Shown: positions 1 through 12,561 of the stretch, in pieces | How the letters are laid out: each line of letters starts with the position of its first letter | Numbering within the stretch: the stretch's first letter is position 1 | Source: Adineta ricciae | Lineage: Eukaryota; Rotifera; Eurotatoria; Adinetida; Adinetidae | Assembly: GCA_905250025.1 (NCBI GenBank) | Contig: CAJNOJ010000186.1 | Location: forward strand, 124,001 to 188,000 | Reading direction: 5' to 3' | Length of the DNA stretch: 64,000 nucleotides | Translations under genes and position numbers: made by a program | The notes under the pieces: model-generated | The model's input: the letters and a program-made list of their open reading frames with translations, nothing else | Database searches by the model: none | What the model was told of the DNA's origin: nothing

Positions 1-1172
1 TTGTTTTGTCAAATCGATTCGAAGATTTACTTTCTCTGGAGTAGAATCAACAACTTCGACGCTTCCATCTACTACAACAACTCAAACAGGTTAGTATCTA
101 GCAGTGCACGGCACGTGGTTACATAAAGAGAGAAACCTCAAAGTTGTATATGCGATTTGCTTGTCTAGGATGGATAAGAACGGGAGATATGACAGTTCCA
201 CGAAGCTCCCATTCAGCATCTGTTCTATCGAACGGACAACTGCTAGTCGCTGGCGGTAACAGTCAAGGTGTTTACCTTAGTAATGCTGAACTGTATGATC
301 CGTCAACAGGATTGTGGACTCTTACAGGTAGTATGAATGTTGCACGTTCGTCTCATAAAACCGTCGTATTATCAAATGGAAATGTACTAGCTACTGGCGG
401 ATATACGGGCACAAATTATCTCAGCAGTGCTGAATTATATGATGCTTCGACTGGAACATGGACATACACAGGCAATATGAATGTTGCACGATATGGTCAT
501 GGTATATCTTTATTGCTCAATGGAAAAGTTTTCGTTTTTGGTGGGTTTACAGGTAGTGTGTATACCAATACCGCGGAATTATATGATCCCGCCAATGGGA
601 TATGGACCAATACAGGAAGTATGAGCATCGCACGTTACTTTCCTCCAGCATCTATATTTTCCAATGGAAAAGTATTAGTTAGTGGCGGACATACAGGCAG
701 CTTTTATACTAACACTGCTGAATTGTATGACTCTACGACTGGAACATGGACAAACACGGGAAGTATGAATTTTGCACGGTATGGTCATACATTATCGATG
801 TCATTGAATGGAGCAGTGCTAGCTGTCGGTGGAATCGACAACAGTGGTTATTATGAAAGTGCAGCGGAATTATATAATTCTTCAACAGGCATTTGGATAG
901 TAACTGGAAGTATGAGTAGTACTCGATTTGGTCATAAGGCGTTAGAATTGACTAATGGGAAAGTGATGGTTATTGGTGGTAGAAATGACATCTCTTCAGC
1001 TCTAAACAGTGCAGAAGTATACAGTCCGTCGACTAGTGATTGGAGAACGATTGAAAATTTGACTGTTGCACGCATGTATCACTCAGCATGTTTATTATCT
1101 AATGGAATTATACATGTTAGTGGCGGACAACTTAATGGAGACTACACTAATACTGTTGAAGTCCACTATTAA
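1..1172 (+). CDS. Kelch-repeat propeller protein, 5' end missing
   Basis: Last two exons of a gene entering from the left. The visible exons are about 1-89 and 169-1172, with a GT-AG intron at 90-168 in phase 1. The first piece reads as a Ser/Thr-rich linker (STTSTLPSTTTTQT), the usual spacer between a membrane anchor or signal region and a propeller in bdelloid surface proteins. The second exon encodes seven Kelch repeats of about 47 residues, each with an AR..H motif, a GG doublet and an AELY..ST..W end, so it should fold as a closed seven-blade beta-propeller. The protein stops right after blade 7. Kelch propellers bind proteins or sugars; the ligand is unknown. The signal peptide or anchor exon must lie upstream of the window. 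The 1-89 piece may itself start inside, after a splice acceptor. Confidence 0.8.
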
Positions 1173-2801
1173 AAAATAATTCACAAAATTCTTTTCGATA
1201 TATTTCAAGCTAATTATGTAATCAGACTAACGCTTTAGTAAATTTGTCATCAATCAGAAAGAAATACAAAATACACCCATAGTCTCGTTTTGAGAAAATG
1301 AAGTGCTCTAGACATTCTTTTAGGCACTGAATCATTCACATACACCATGATGAATACACAAATTCGTTAGTTAATAGATTGGTGGGTATCGCAAACGAGT
1401 CGGTGAGAAGTGAATACTAACTGTTGAAAAGCAAACAATGGTGGTATATGGGTGTGATTATCGATATTTCATTATTCCTATTTCTCAGTAAAATTCAAAA
1501 AGAAACATTTGTCTTTATGTCGATCAACTCCTTGCTTAGCACTCAGTAGAATCGGTAATTATTACAAAGCTATTAGAAATGTTCACAGAGCAATGAAATT
1601 ATATGGCGTGATGGTCGTGAATATAATTTAGCAATTGTTCTCAGTCATATTTTCACAATTGATTTTTAAGAAATCACAATTACAAAAAATGCTTCATTGA
1701 ACAAATGTATCGCTGCTCGAGATCTTCTTTATCGAATGAAATTTCATATTGTTAAGAAAGTTCGTTACCTTTCTGCTGAATAATTTTACTTGACAACATG
1801 CGAAATGGATGAGGAGGAAATACGTATAACAATTGTATTCAATTAATTATCTAATTTATCTTTTTAAACAGGAAAAGGTAGAAAAAGCGTTGAATATTCT
1901 TCCATATTCATTGCAAATCATTATTTGAAAAACTCTTTCTTGAATAAATCGAGAAAATTTTATTTAAACACACTTCTATTACTAAAACTCTGATGATTAT
2001 TTATCGATTCGTCAAGTCCGCGCTCTTTTTCTATTTGATTGCTTTCGATTTGTTCTATGTTGACGAAGCATTTGCAAAAAAAAGTACATTACGATAATGT
2101 CAATGAGAAATTGTCAAGCAAATATTTGTTAACATCATACCCATTCTGAGTAATTACAGACCTCGGAAGAGTTTTTATGAGACGTTACATTTGTTCTCAG
2201 TTTAACATTATCAGAGACGTCTAATTAAGAACAAACAATTGATAAGACACATTTAATTCTTCGTATTTCTCTCTAGCAGAAGCTGTAATATCATATCTCT
2301 ATTTTCTCTGAACTACTATTCAGATCACAAATGATAAAGATATTAGTTTTGAAACAAACTTTGTTTATGTTGGATATTCCGGACAATTCATTGTTTATTT
2401 TCGTCAAAAAACGACGCCAATATTTGATTGGCTTCGACTTATTTTTTCAAGAATTTCTTTGAGCAACTCAAATATTATTTCAATGACTTTCTTTTATTGA
2501 TCAAAATTTAAATAATTTGACAAGAAAATGTAGCTTTTTAGAAATGTTTTTTGTTTTATATTAAAAACTGGTATGTCTGGTAGTTTCAGCTTGAATAAGC
2601 GAAGAAGAGTTTTGCCTAGAAATCTTTCAGCGAGAAAACCATTTAGTTTGCTCTCAAATGTTGTTGAAGGGGAGAAAAGTTCATTTGTTGGTCATTTTGT
2701 TCATTGTCGATGAAATTTTAGGTAATATTTCGTTATAAAATTTGATTCGAATTACGAAAATGTTGAATTTTCAATTGAGGTTTTTCATACAATCGACCCA
2801 G
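1173..2801. other. intergenic, no gene seen
   Basis: AT-rich spacer between two propeller genes. It has many stops in all frames and no ORF resembling a known family. It may hold the 5' exons and promoter of the NHL-Kelch gene. A 49-codon open stretch from an ATG near 2573 has no signal peptide, and I cannot link it to the gene. Confidence 0.6.
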
Positions 2802-4812
2802 TCTTTCATCTGATTCTCAATGGAATCCAAATGGAACAACAATTGTGAATGAAACGATGATTGGAACAAATGTGTTTGATTTGTTTATTGATGAAAACAA
2901 TACAATTTACATTTCGAATGATCGAAATGGGCAAATTTTGATTTTTGCACAAGGAAATGTGAGTTTGATTGGAAATATTTCAATGAATTTGCAGAATTCG
3001 TCAAGTTTATTTGTGACAAAAGAAGAGAAGATTTATGTTGATACATTTTATTCATCGAATGCGAGTGTTGTAAGTGAAATCGAAGCGAATTCATCATCAT
3101 CGATAGTGAATTCGATTTTACGAATGAACATTTGTTACCAATGTTTTGATATTTTTGTGAGTGAAAATCAAACTCTCCTTTGTTCGTTATCTCAACAACA
3201 TCAGATCATTTCCACATCATTACTCAATCAATGGGACTACCTGTCAACTGTTGCAGGAACAGGAAGTGAAGGATCAACATTAACAACGCTTCGATATCCT
3301 CATGGAATATTTCTCGATGAAAATAATTCAAGTTTATTTGTTGCTGATTGTGGCAACGATCGAATACAAAAATTCTACTTCGGTTCATTTCAGGGCGAAA
3401 CAATTCTTTCGAATCAAGCATTTCAACTAAATTGTCCCAGTGGAATTACATTGGATAATCAAGGTTTTATATTTGTTGTTGATTCCAACAATCATCGAAT
3501 TGTTGGACAAAATTCTAATGGTTTTCGTTGTTTGATCGGATGTAATCAATCAGCAGGATCAAATCCAAATCAATTGGGTTTTCCAACTAGTCTTCACTTT
3601 GATTCATTTGGAAATCTTTTTGTTGTTGATCAACAAAATCATCGAATTCAAAAATTTGATTTAATCATCTATCCAAGACGTAAGTTCAATTGGAAATTTT
3701 CCAACAGTTCGTGAAAAAGTAGAAAAAGTTCTTTATTTCTCAAAGAAAACTCCGTTATTGTAGTTTAATTTTAATTGGGACGGTGTTAATAAGAAAAAAG
3801 ATATTTCAGTTTGCCTTTGTTTCGTTTAGAATGGAAATTAACGGGAAATATGAATGTTGCACGATTTTCACATACAACATCGATTTTGTCAAATGGAAAA
3901 GTCTTGGTTACCGGCGGAAACAGTAGTACTGTTTCTCTGAATAGTGCTGAATTGTATGAAGTATCAACAGGCAATTGGACAATGACTGGGAATATGAGTG
4001 TTGCACGATACCGACATACAGCATCAATTTTATCAGATGGAAAAGTCTTAGTCACTGGTGGGGAGAATGGTGGTATCTATCTGAACAGTGCTGAATTGTA
4101 TGACCCATCAACAAGTAATTGGACAAGAACTGGAAGTATGAGTATTGCACGAGACTTGCATAGAGCATCGCTTTTATCAGATGGAAAAATCTTAGTCACT
4201 GGCGGAGAGACCAATGGTGTTGCTTATATAAACAGTGCTGAATTATATGATCCAATAGCTGGCAATTGGACAAAAACCGGAGATATGAATGTTGCACGAG
4301 AATTACATACAGTATCGGTTTTGTCAAATGGAAAAGTCTTAGTCACTGGTGGATACAATGGCGGCACTCTAAATAGTGCTGAATTGTATGATCCATTAAC
4401 AGGCAATTGGACAATGATTGGATATATGAATGTTACACGTTATCGACATACAGCATCGATGTTATCAGATGGAAAAGTCTTAATTACTGGCGGATACAAT
4501 GGCGGCACTCTAAATAGTGCTGAATTGTATGATCCATTAACAGGCAATTGGACAATGACTGGATATATGAGTGTTCCACGATGTCAACACACAGCATCGA
4601 CATTATCAGATGGAAAAGTCTTAGTTACTGGTGGATGGAGCGTTGCTGCTTATGTAAATAGTGCTGAGTTGTATGATCCACTAACAGGCAATTGGACAAC
4701 AGCTGGGAATATGAGCGTTGCGCGAGGATATCATGCAGCATCAGTTTTATCCAATAAGACAATATTAGTGACAGGTGGATGCTGTTCTCTCAACAGTGCT
4801 GAGCTGTATTGA
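2802..4812 (+). CDS. NHL-Kelch fusion propeller protein
   Basis: Two exons, 2802-3679 and 3830-4812. The first starts after a likely acceptor at 2800-2801 and encodes a classic bdelloid NHL module: WNPNG near the start, LFIDENNTIY, then NHL blades with GNDRI, NNHRI and QNHRIQKF ends. It ends in phase 1 at a GTAAGT donor (3680). The next acceptor at 3828-3829 opens a phase-compatible exon that reads QWKLTGNM and runs through seven Kelch repeats to a stop. Donor, acceptor and phase all fit, so I read one protein with two tandem propellers. Without splicing, the NHL frame ends about 35 bases later. Kelch repeats 4 and 5 share a 67-base exact match. An AATAAA-like signal follows within 220 bases. 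The N-terminal signal or anchor exon was not found. No second haplotype is present in the window to confirm the model. Confidence 0.7.
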
Positions 4813-6189
4813 TCGAAAAAGATGTTGAACATGTGTGAAGAATGACAAAATATGTGTTGAACTGAAAAACGAGGCAAAATGAAGTTGAAAAAAAAAGAGA
4901 TTCTGTTGAGTTTTTGAGTAAATGTTTGTGGGAAGAAGAGAAAAAAAAAATTTTGACAAACGAAGAAAATGTTTCAAAGGGTCTATTTTTTGTATTTTAA
5001 TTTTCAACGAAATGAAAATAAAAAATTGAAGCGAATAAATATAATCTCGATGATTTGACGAGAAATATTTGAATGGATGAAGGTTAAAAAAAGCAAAAAA
5101 AGAGTCACTTGAAAATGAGGAATTGTTGGCAAAAATTTTCAATTTTAGTATAAAAACAACAAAAGAGATTCTGTTTTTCTCTTTTTGACGAAAAGAATTG
5201 AGAAGAAAATCGATTTAAATTTCAATCCGATGATCAATGTTGATCATTTGAAAGCAAATCTGTCGATGGTTTTCGATCAGATGGAAACGAAATTCATTTC
5301 CAATGTTGTCAGCGACGATAGTTTTGACAGATGAATCGAAGATCTTTTATTTTCAAAAAGTTTTATCCTTTGATGGTTGAAAAAATTTGCTTATATCATA
5401 CAAATAATTCATTTTCCTTTTCTTTTATTAATCAAACAAATTGTTTCGATAGACTTTTAAGTGCAGAAGCTTTTCGTTTTGTCATTCTCATAACAATAAA
5501 GAAAGCAGGACAAAATCTTGACGGGAAGAAAGGATTATCATTTATCTTTGTCGATATCACAAACATATAGATCTTCAATAATTCTTCTCAATAAAATGCA
5601 AGATCGTTTGCAAACACTGGATAAGATTTCATTAGCTATTCTGAAAAAGAAAAGCTCGTAGTTCAACTAAAACTCGAAATGCGATTGATCTTCATCGTCT
5701 TCGTTATTCCATTTTAATTTATATTGAGACTCGTTTAAATTGAATTCCAAAATATAATTCCTATATTTATTATGAAAATAATCAAATTTTAAGTATCGAA
5801 AAGTATCCAATGAAACCCGTCTAAATACGGATTTTACCGTCGAATGTCTAAAAATTGGTCTGATGTGAATTATTCGGATCATCATCGAGATCAATGTTAA
5901 TCTCTTGAGGACGAAAGACGCATATGTGCGCGTATAACTTTGAATCCATTCCTACCTGATCTATACGTACCTTTTATTTTGATATTATGGTGTAGCCCAG
6001 TACACAAGCCATTTATATATTTCACTGCTATCCATAATGTGATAGCAGTCATCACTTTTTCCTTTTCACGTACATCTAACACTCTTATTTTCTTTCCTGA
6101 CGTCATTTATTGTTTTCGTCACGGTAACATCGTTCTCAGGGATTAAAATTGATTTGATTGGCGAATAGCGAAAGCTAGAAGTCAGTTAC
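4813..6189. other. intergenic, no supported gene
   Basis: 3' flank of the NHL-Kelch gene, then AT-rich sequence. The part from 5678 is nearly identical to 14237 onward. Short ORFs on the minus strand (5667-5894, 5897-6106) recur in the other haplotype, but they show no family, no signal peptide and no splice context. Confidence 0.5.
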
Positions 6190-7999
6190 GGACGTGGATT
6201 GTTGCCCTATGCACCACCAGACATAGGTTAGAACGTTAATTTGATTGATGAAGTGTTCTCTGATAAAATGAAAATGCAGTACTCATATTTTGGCTTTCTA
6301 GAGAAATCTCAGGTCCATTGAGCAATGACGAATTGAGTCGGCTACTTGTCGGCGAAACGGAAGAGTTGCTCATCGAGATCATGCATTGTTCGCTTATAAC
6401 GCCTTAGTTGATAACATCAATGATCCTTGATGAAATGGATTGACTCGTTTCAAACAGTGCTCAACAATCGAAAGTTGATAGTACCAGTATTATGCTTTTT
6501 CACATTGAAGAAATGAAAGATATTCTAAATTTGATTGTACTCGATGCATCTAGTCGTCGAAATACTATGGATGTAGCATTTTTACATCGTATACAAGGAA
6601 AATGTTTTGTAGGTCGAGCATTGCCTAAAAATTCGTGAAAAGATGCTTCTACCATTACTACTTCAAGATTCACGTGTATTCACTAGTCAATACATTAACC
6701 TTCTTGTTCGAGTAACTACGAATTTCAGTGGCGCTGCCGTAGCAAGTCTTCGATCGTATACTGTTGTCACTACGAAACAAAGTTAACATTCATACCACTG
6801 GCTGAGCAGTCTTCTCACATTAGCCGGTGGCATTGCACATGAGTATAGCTGTTGGTTTAGTGCAGAAATATTCTCTAGTATTTTTCGACGTTTTATAACC
6901 ACAAACTCCATCGACAATTTAAATGAGTATTCTCTTCAATTGGACCGACATGTACCATCTGGCCGTGTTCTTCTTGACTTAGCTGATCGGAAATGCATCA
7001 TTGAATTGGCCAATGATAGCGTATCACCTGATGTACCTTTGCAGTAGCAAGAAAGATAAACTTTAACATTACTTTCTCGTTTCATTTATGGTTGTTCAGG
7101 TTGTAGTGTTGATACAATTCAAATAATTGATCTAAATTTTCTAAGAAAAAACAATGCATTTCAAGACCATCAAATCTTTGAAATATTAGCTACATTATTC
7201 ATCGGTAAGTATATGATCTTGTACAAAACAATGACATTGTCAGTTCATTTTAGAATGCGAAGAATACTACGGATCAATGCTGATCTTTGATAATGATTCA
7301 TTAATAATGTTTGATGCAACCGATTCGGCAATGTCGAAATCAAAATGTATTTCAAATGCATCTATATCAATTCACTCGTGAGAAATGTAAAGCTGCTGTT
7401 GTTGAATAGAAGAAAGACATAAATAACGTAAACGAATATTATCAAGAAAACATATTGCCATTTTCATAAACTGATTTCTCTCTTAATCAGGAACTTTCTA
7501 TCAACCGAGAGCAAAATGGATAGTGATGATAGTAAAAAGTCCTTTTCTGCCTATCCGACCCACTGGTGATATTGATGTAAAGTCATAACAAACGCAGAAA
7601 TACAAGCAAAGAATGGCTTGGTGAAGAAATGCCAACAAAATTATATACCATCAAAGACTACTCGTGGTTATTGTTATTATTACGATGCGTATGTGCATTA
7701 TGTTGAGAAGAAACAGAAATTAACTCGTGAATAAGCACAGGCGATAATACAAAAATCTGAATTAGCAGCCTATAAGAATCCCAGCCGTGCACGGAAACAG
7801 TCACCAAGATTAATGTAGGCTTGCTGTTTGGGTTTCTATGGAATGGATCCACCATGCCAAATCGGAAGTTGTGGTTTACCCGAAGGAGGAGTTCACCAGA
7901 CTAACGAAGATCTAATACTGCTGGTTCAAAAATATTCTTTGAATAATACAATAGCAGAAGAACGAGTTCGAAGACTTTCTTGATGAACAGACAAATTAA
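6190..7999 (+). pseudogene. decayed NSF-like AAA+ ATPase, haplotype B
   Basis: Remnant of a host AAA+ ATPase. In order, in scattered frames: a degenerate Walker A region (GRGLLPYAPPDIG at 6190-6226, where GPPGTGKT is expected); a VGETEELL segment about 6350, as in NSF D1; a Walker B remnant (DEMD) followed by a stop; a recognisable sensor region at about 6510-6640 (the other copy reads GATNR); NFSGAAV at 6720-6740; and then a long C-terminal part ending in a Cys-rich, GGVHQTNEDL-containing tail. Stops and frame changes occur throughout. The DEMD-stop lesion is shared with the copy at 14748-16563, so inactivation predates the split of the two haplotypes. NSF-type proteins disassemble SNARE complexes; this copy cannot encode one. 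Confidence 0.7.
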
Positions 8000-9481
8000 C
8001 CTGCCTTTGACTTTGTGTGAAATCATAGCATTAAATAAAGGACGAAATTTCTGCGCGTATAACTTTTTCTTTTAAAATAAAAGTGAACCTTCCGAATCAC
8101 CCTCTTGTTCTCTGAGACATATTTTTTTCTATTCAGTTATTTCCACAGATCTCCCAATATTTCACAAATAATTTATGTTTTTTTACAATTCTCACACAAT
8201 TTCTATCACATGTAAGATGAGAATAAACCGTCGTGTATATAGAAAATGTGTTCGCATTATGTTTGAAAAAGAAAACCGTTAAACACGTATTACAAAAGAG
8301 AGAAAGAATCAGCACGCGTTCGTGACATAAAAATCTCACTTTTTCATTCGGTTAAATACAGACGAATAGTGTTCCATTTAGGCGATCGTATATCGTATGC
8401 ATGTTGTCAGCAAAAGGAAAAAACCTACATTGTTTGTGTCATTATGTTACATATATAGGTTTCTAACAACTTAGAAAAAACCCATGCTCACTATCTGGAA
8501 ATTTCCCAACCACGATCATATATAACCCGACGTCGTTTACGTTCATATAGATTTTAAAACTAAGCCACCTATTCATTCTACTTCAATGGTAAGTGTCCTT
8601 GTCAATATTTTCTTCAGTTGAACACGTTGATCTTCAGTGTTTATAACCATATCATGGCTACACCCAAATGATTGCAAACCATTGTTTCGAATGTTTTTTT
8701 TCAATGCTATCAAGCCCGTTTGGTTTACTCCTCTAGGTTTCCTTCATCTTTTAATGCTTAAATATTCATAGTTTTGTCGTATTTACGCACAATCGTAGTG
8801 CAATTTCATCGCATAGGAAGTGTTTCTCACTTCTTAGAAATTTCTTTAAACATCTCATATATGCCTTATCGATTTATGGATTTTTCCAAGTATAGTTTGT
8901 GCATGGTATATATAATGGCTGCGTTTCATATTTTGTTGTTTCTCATTTACCATTCTTTTCTTATTAGAGGAATTAATCGTAATAAACGGATCTAGGCAAA
9001 ATTCAAGGAAACACAAACGGATTGCCCAGAGATTCCCGTTAACTTTTGAAAGTCAGAAACCGTTAGGTAAGATTCTAGTAGAATGCAAATGAGCTACGGT
9101 TGGAATACAGTGTAATCAAAAGAGTTCGATGGGTTCATTTTGGACTGACTAGTTGAAATAACATAGTTATTCGATCATGATATACGATGGTAAGAGATGG
9201 TCCTCGTAGATTACTTCCACACTAATCAATTGCTATCAACGGTTGACTTTTCACTAAGCTATTTTTTGCAGCTGTTGGTGTTCGCCCATAGCAGTCGATA
9301 GTCATCAATTCATGAAACTGGCTCTTAATTTTGCACGCAGTTTTCCCTCTTTAGCCTGACTTCTCTCGTATAAACTGAAATGGCGTGGAGCCTATTTTGT
9401 ATCAACCAATAATTATAGACTTGTGTTTATAATACTTCATATTTATAGAGTCTTTAATTGCTGTTGGTATTTTACTTTTAG
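8000..9481. other. spacer, no gene seen; absent from haplotype A
   Basis: Upstream region of the first GTPase. No ORF with family resemblance. The stretch 8183-9538 is missing from the other haplotype at the single N at 16749, which looks like a contig break rather than a real deletion. A TTTTAG acceptor-like sequence lies directly before the GTPase ATG at 9482, so a 5' UTR intron or a trans-splice acceptor is possible. Confidence 0.5.
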
Positions 9482-10360
9482 ATGACTACTACAGACAGAG
9501 CAAAAAGAGATTTAGACGACTTTCTTAGAACTAACGAAGGACAAGAAGTGAGTAACACTGGTTTCGCCATAAACGAGAGCAATATCATCAATGTTCTCGT
9601 TGTTGGGCGATCACAAACAGGAAAAACAACGTTGATAAAATCATTGATAAATACTATCCATGCTTCTTATGTCACTGGTTTTTCCGATACACGCAACGTT
9701 ACGCATCATCCGATAATTGTCCGAGATAAAATAACCGATCGATACTATCAAATCAATATGATTGATACGATTGGACTTGATGAACGTTCGCAAGATCCAA
9801 ACAATAATCGTTCAAATGAAGAAATATTGACATTAGCAGCTAAATTTATTGCAAAAGAAATAACTACATTGAATGCAGTCATTTTTGTTTCTAAAGTGGG
9901 TGAATTACACCAACATGATATCTCAACATTTAAATTATTGATCAACTTCCTTGGTCCATCGTTCGAAGCAAATGCAATGATGGTAGTAACTCACTGTGAT
10001 GGTTTAACAAAAGAACGATTCAATGTCTTAGCTGATGGAATTCGAACGCATTCGCTGAGCAAAGAAATCAGTGATTACTGTACGTTGGGTATTCTTCCGC
10101 ATGGTACGCTAAATTTCGATCAATTAGAAACATTTACGGGCGAAGAGGAAATGGAGATGAGAAAATATATCATAAAGAAGAAATTACAGATGATTACGCC
10201 AATGCGAAAGGATATCCTTCAGTTATTGATTGCACAACATGGAAAGCAACAGCCTGTCCAGCAGTTACAGGAGATAGTAGAAATGGCCAATAAGGAACGA
10301 ATGCGATTTCTTGAAGACGAAATTAAGAAACGGAACCAAGGCAAATGTATCATTTCATAA
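9482..10360 (+). CDS. AIG1/GIMAP-like GTPase with CaaX end (CIIS), haplotype B
   Basis: 292-residue single-exon GTPase of the AIG1/GIMAP-like (TRAFAC, septin-related) type. G1 is GRSQTGKT (residues 42-49), with a G2-like Thr in SDTRNVTHHP, G3 DTIGL, and an AIG1-style G4 THCD in place of NKxD. A charged helical tail (MANKERMRFLEDEIKKR) precedes the end, GKCIIS. Cys-Ile-Ile-Ser at the extreme C terminus fits a CaaX box (Ser in the last place favours farnesyl), which would put the protein on a membrane. The other haplotype ends CFIS, which keeps the motif. GIMAP-like proteins act in immune and stress responses in animals and plants; the role here is unknown. A second, longer GTPase follows 280 bases downstream on the same strand. 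Confidence 0.85.
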   Translation: MTTTDRAKRDLDDFLRTNEGQEVSNTGFAINESNIINVLVVGRSQTGKTTLIKSLINTIHASYVTGFSDTRNVTHHPIIVRDKITDRYYQINMIDTIGLDERSQDPNNNRSNEEILTLAAKFIAKEITTLNAVIFVSKVGELHQHDISTFKLLINFLGPSFEANAMMVVTHCDGLTKERFNVLADGIRTHSLSKEISDYCTLGILPHGTLNFDQLETFTGEEEMEMRKYIIKKKLQMITPMRKDILQLLIAQHGKQQPVQQLQEIVEMANKERMRFLEDEIKKRNQGKCIIS

Positions 10361-10638
10361 TTGCCCGTGGGGCTGAAACTATCTTGATAACATCATCGAT
10401 ATCTAGCTGAATAACAATTCTCCTGTAACATTTACTTTTCCAGCACAGTTGAAATCGATACGAAACGCCATTATCATCCTTTGAAACGTTTTTGTTTCAT
10501 CCATAAAACAATGCCTCCTTCCATTTGCCTGCGCATTATTTTCTTTGTTTGTGTCTACTTTTGTTTTGCCATTCAATGAAATACAATTATTGAACCTTTT
10601 TCTCGTATTCTAGATATATCAGTACACATTTCGTCGTG

Positions 10639-12561
10639 ATGTCATTTGATGGTGGCAGAATTCTTGAAGAAGCTGGTGCTAGTACGTTCGGTCAAGATGC
10701 AATAAGCTCTATAACAGACCAAATATTAATTCCACTCAAACTAAACAATACCGATGTTCAAGCTAGCGAAGGTAAACTAATCTTAGCACAATATGTAACC
10801 CAGATCGAACCCATTTCGATAATAGCGACGGAGATAAAAACAGTAGAAAAAGCGATAACAGCGAAAATAAAAGAGGCTAACACCTTGTTTATAGGTTAGA
10901 AGAATGACGGCACAAACAAAGAAATAAGCGATTGAATAAACATAAGGATCAGTCGTTCTACCTCTTTAGGGAATCAAGAATCGATTAAGATCAATCCAAC
11001 AATTGCTGAACAAGACAGACGGCCTGATCGAGGAACAGACCCTTTCATGCCTCATAGCTTATATACCTCGAGTCAATTCTCAGGCACACGCCCACATATG
11101 GCTTCTATCCAGCAGTTTATTCCATCCAGTGTCCCTAGCCGAATTAATGAAGGAGCAACACCAAAAACAGGTTTGTCTACATCGGTACTTCAACCTGAGA
11201 CGTGATTTGTCTTTTTTCGAAATATCGAATTAGAAACAATAGTTCTTTTCTTTTAAGGCTTAATAAAACGGTATACCGATGAACACACACCCATTCCATC
11301 GCCTGGAAATGATAACTTTGATCATAAACGAAAAAATTTAACAAAACCCATTATAGAATGCAATAAATGGTTCGATGCTACAATCACTGCAGATGTACCG
11401 TTGAAAGTCTTATCTGTATGCAGCGATAGTAAAATGATACCATTAAACTCTCCTGACATTCGAATTATCCCTTGTTCAGTTAATGCAAAGTTTGAATTAT
11501 TTATTTCTATTCAGTTAAAAAAAAAAACAACAGTATGTATTCTACGAATCCAAGCTGAAGAGGAATCGTCTCTGATATGGATATGCACATTTCAAAAAGA
11601 TACAAGCGGAAAAATATATCATGCAATAGGACCAGAAGAAGTAACTACTTCACAAATGAACACCACGCCAAGCGCAAGCAAGTTCATCGGTTTTGACTAT
11701 TGATTACATTTTAATGTACGGCTTATTTTAGACTCGTATGTCCATGATCCTTCGGTGATTAATATTCTTTTGATCGGACGCTCGCAAGTCGGTAAATCAA
11801 CACTGATCGAGGCCTTGCGTGATCCTAATTTTAGTGCAATGCGGACTGGGATTTCTCAGACACGCGAACCATCCTATAAACAATTGACAATAACTTCTGA
11901 AGACGGAAAAGACTATACATTGAATATTATTGATACCCCAGGTCTCCAAGAGGTTCGACAGGATCCAGATGAGACACGAACCGATGAACAACTTCTTACA
12001 CTTTTCCGAAATGTTTTCTCAAGCGGTAAAATTCGGGGTCTGAATGTTATCGCTTTTGTTAGTGTTATTGGCAGAACGCATCAAAATGATATAGAAACGT
12101 TCAAATCATTGATTGATTTCTTTGGTGAACGTTTCAAAGCGATTTCAACTCTTATTCTTACCCATTGTGATAAAGTATCGCTCGATAGACTTCAAATTTT
12201 GATTAAAGATATTGAAGCTCATCCTAAATGCTCTGATATCGTAAACTATTGTACTTTGGGAATCTATCGTCATGGCACGCTTGATATTGATGACTTGGAA
12301 ACATATGACGAAGAAATGCAAGAGCGCATTAGGAAGTCAACACTAGAACGTCTGGAACCAATGCGTACCGAACTGACAAAATTCTTTTTGTCACGATCGA
12401 ATAACTATGTAAAAATCACAGAAAGTGACTTTGAGCGATTCAAAAAGCTGACAAAGCATAAAAAAGTATCAAATGAAATGAACGTTCATGGAAGTTCAAG
12501 TAACCAACAATTTGTGATGAAAGGTAAATTTCCTTTTGAAATGAACTGTGTATTACTTTGA
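10639..12561 (+). CDS. long AIG1/GIMAP-like GTPase with novel N-terminal region, haplotype B
   Basis: Proposed exons 10639-10894, 10970-11170, 11258-11689 and 11732-12561. All introns are in phase 1, and the sum is exactly 573 codons (572 residues). Exons 1-3 encode about 296 residues I do not recognise: MSFDGGRILEEAG, a linker rich in Pro, Ser and Thr (MASIQQFIPSSVPSRI), then a probable beta-rich segment (IIECNKWF to SKFIG). Exon 4 holds the GTPase: G1 GRSQVGKS (312-319), G3 DTPGL, G4 THCD. It ends CVLL, a CaaX box whose final Leu favours geranylgeranyl. The last intron is only 42 bp with a weak GTTTTG donor. If it is not spliced, exon 3 ends at a TGA (11701) and the GTPase is a separate gene. 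The same exons fit in haplotype A at 17850-20058. Confidence 0.7.

Noticed and set aside
5667-6106. Minus-strand ORFs repeated at 14199-14680
   Set aside because: Both copies are nearly identical as DNA, so open frames prove little; no family, splice or signal context.
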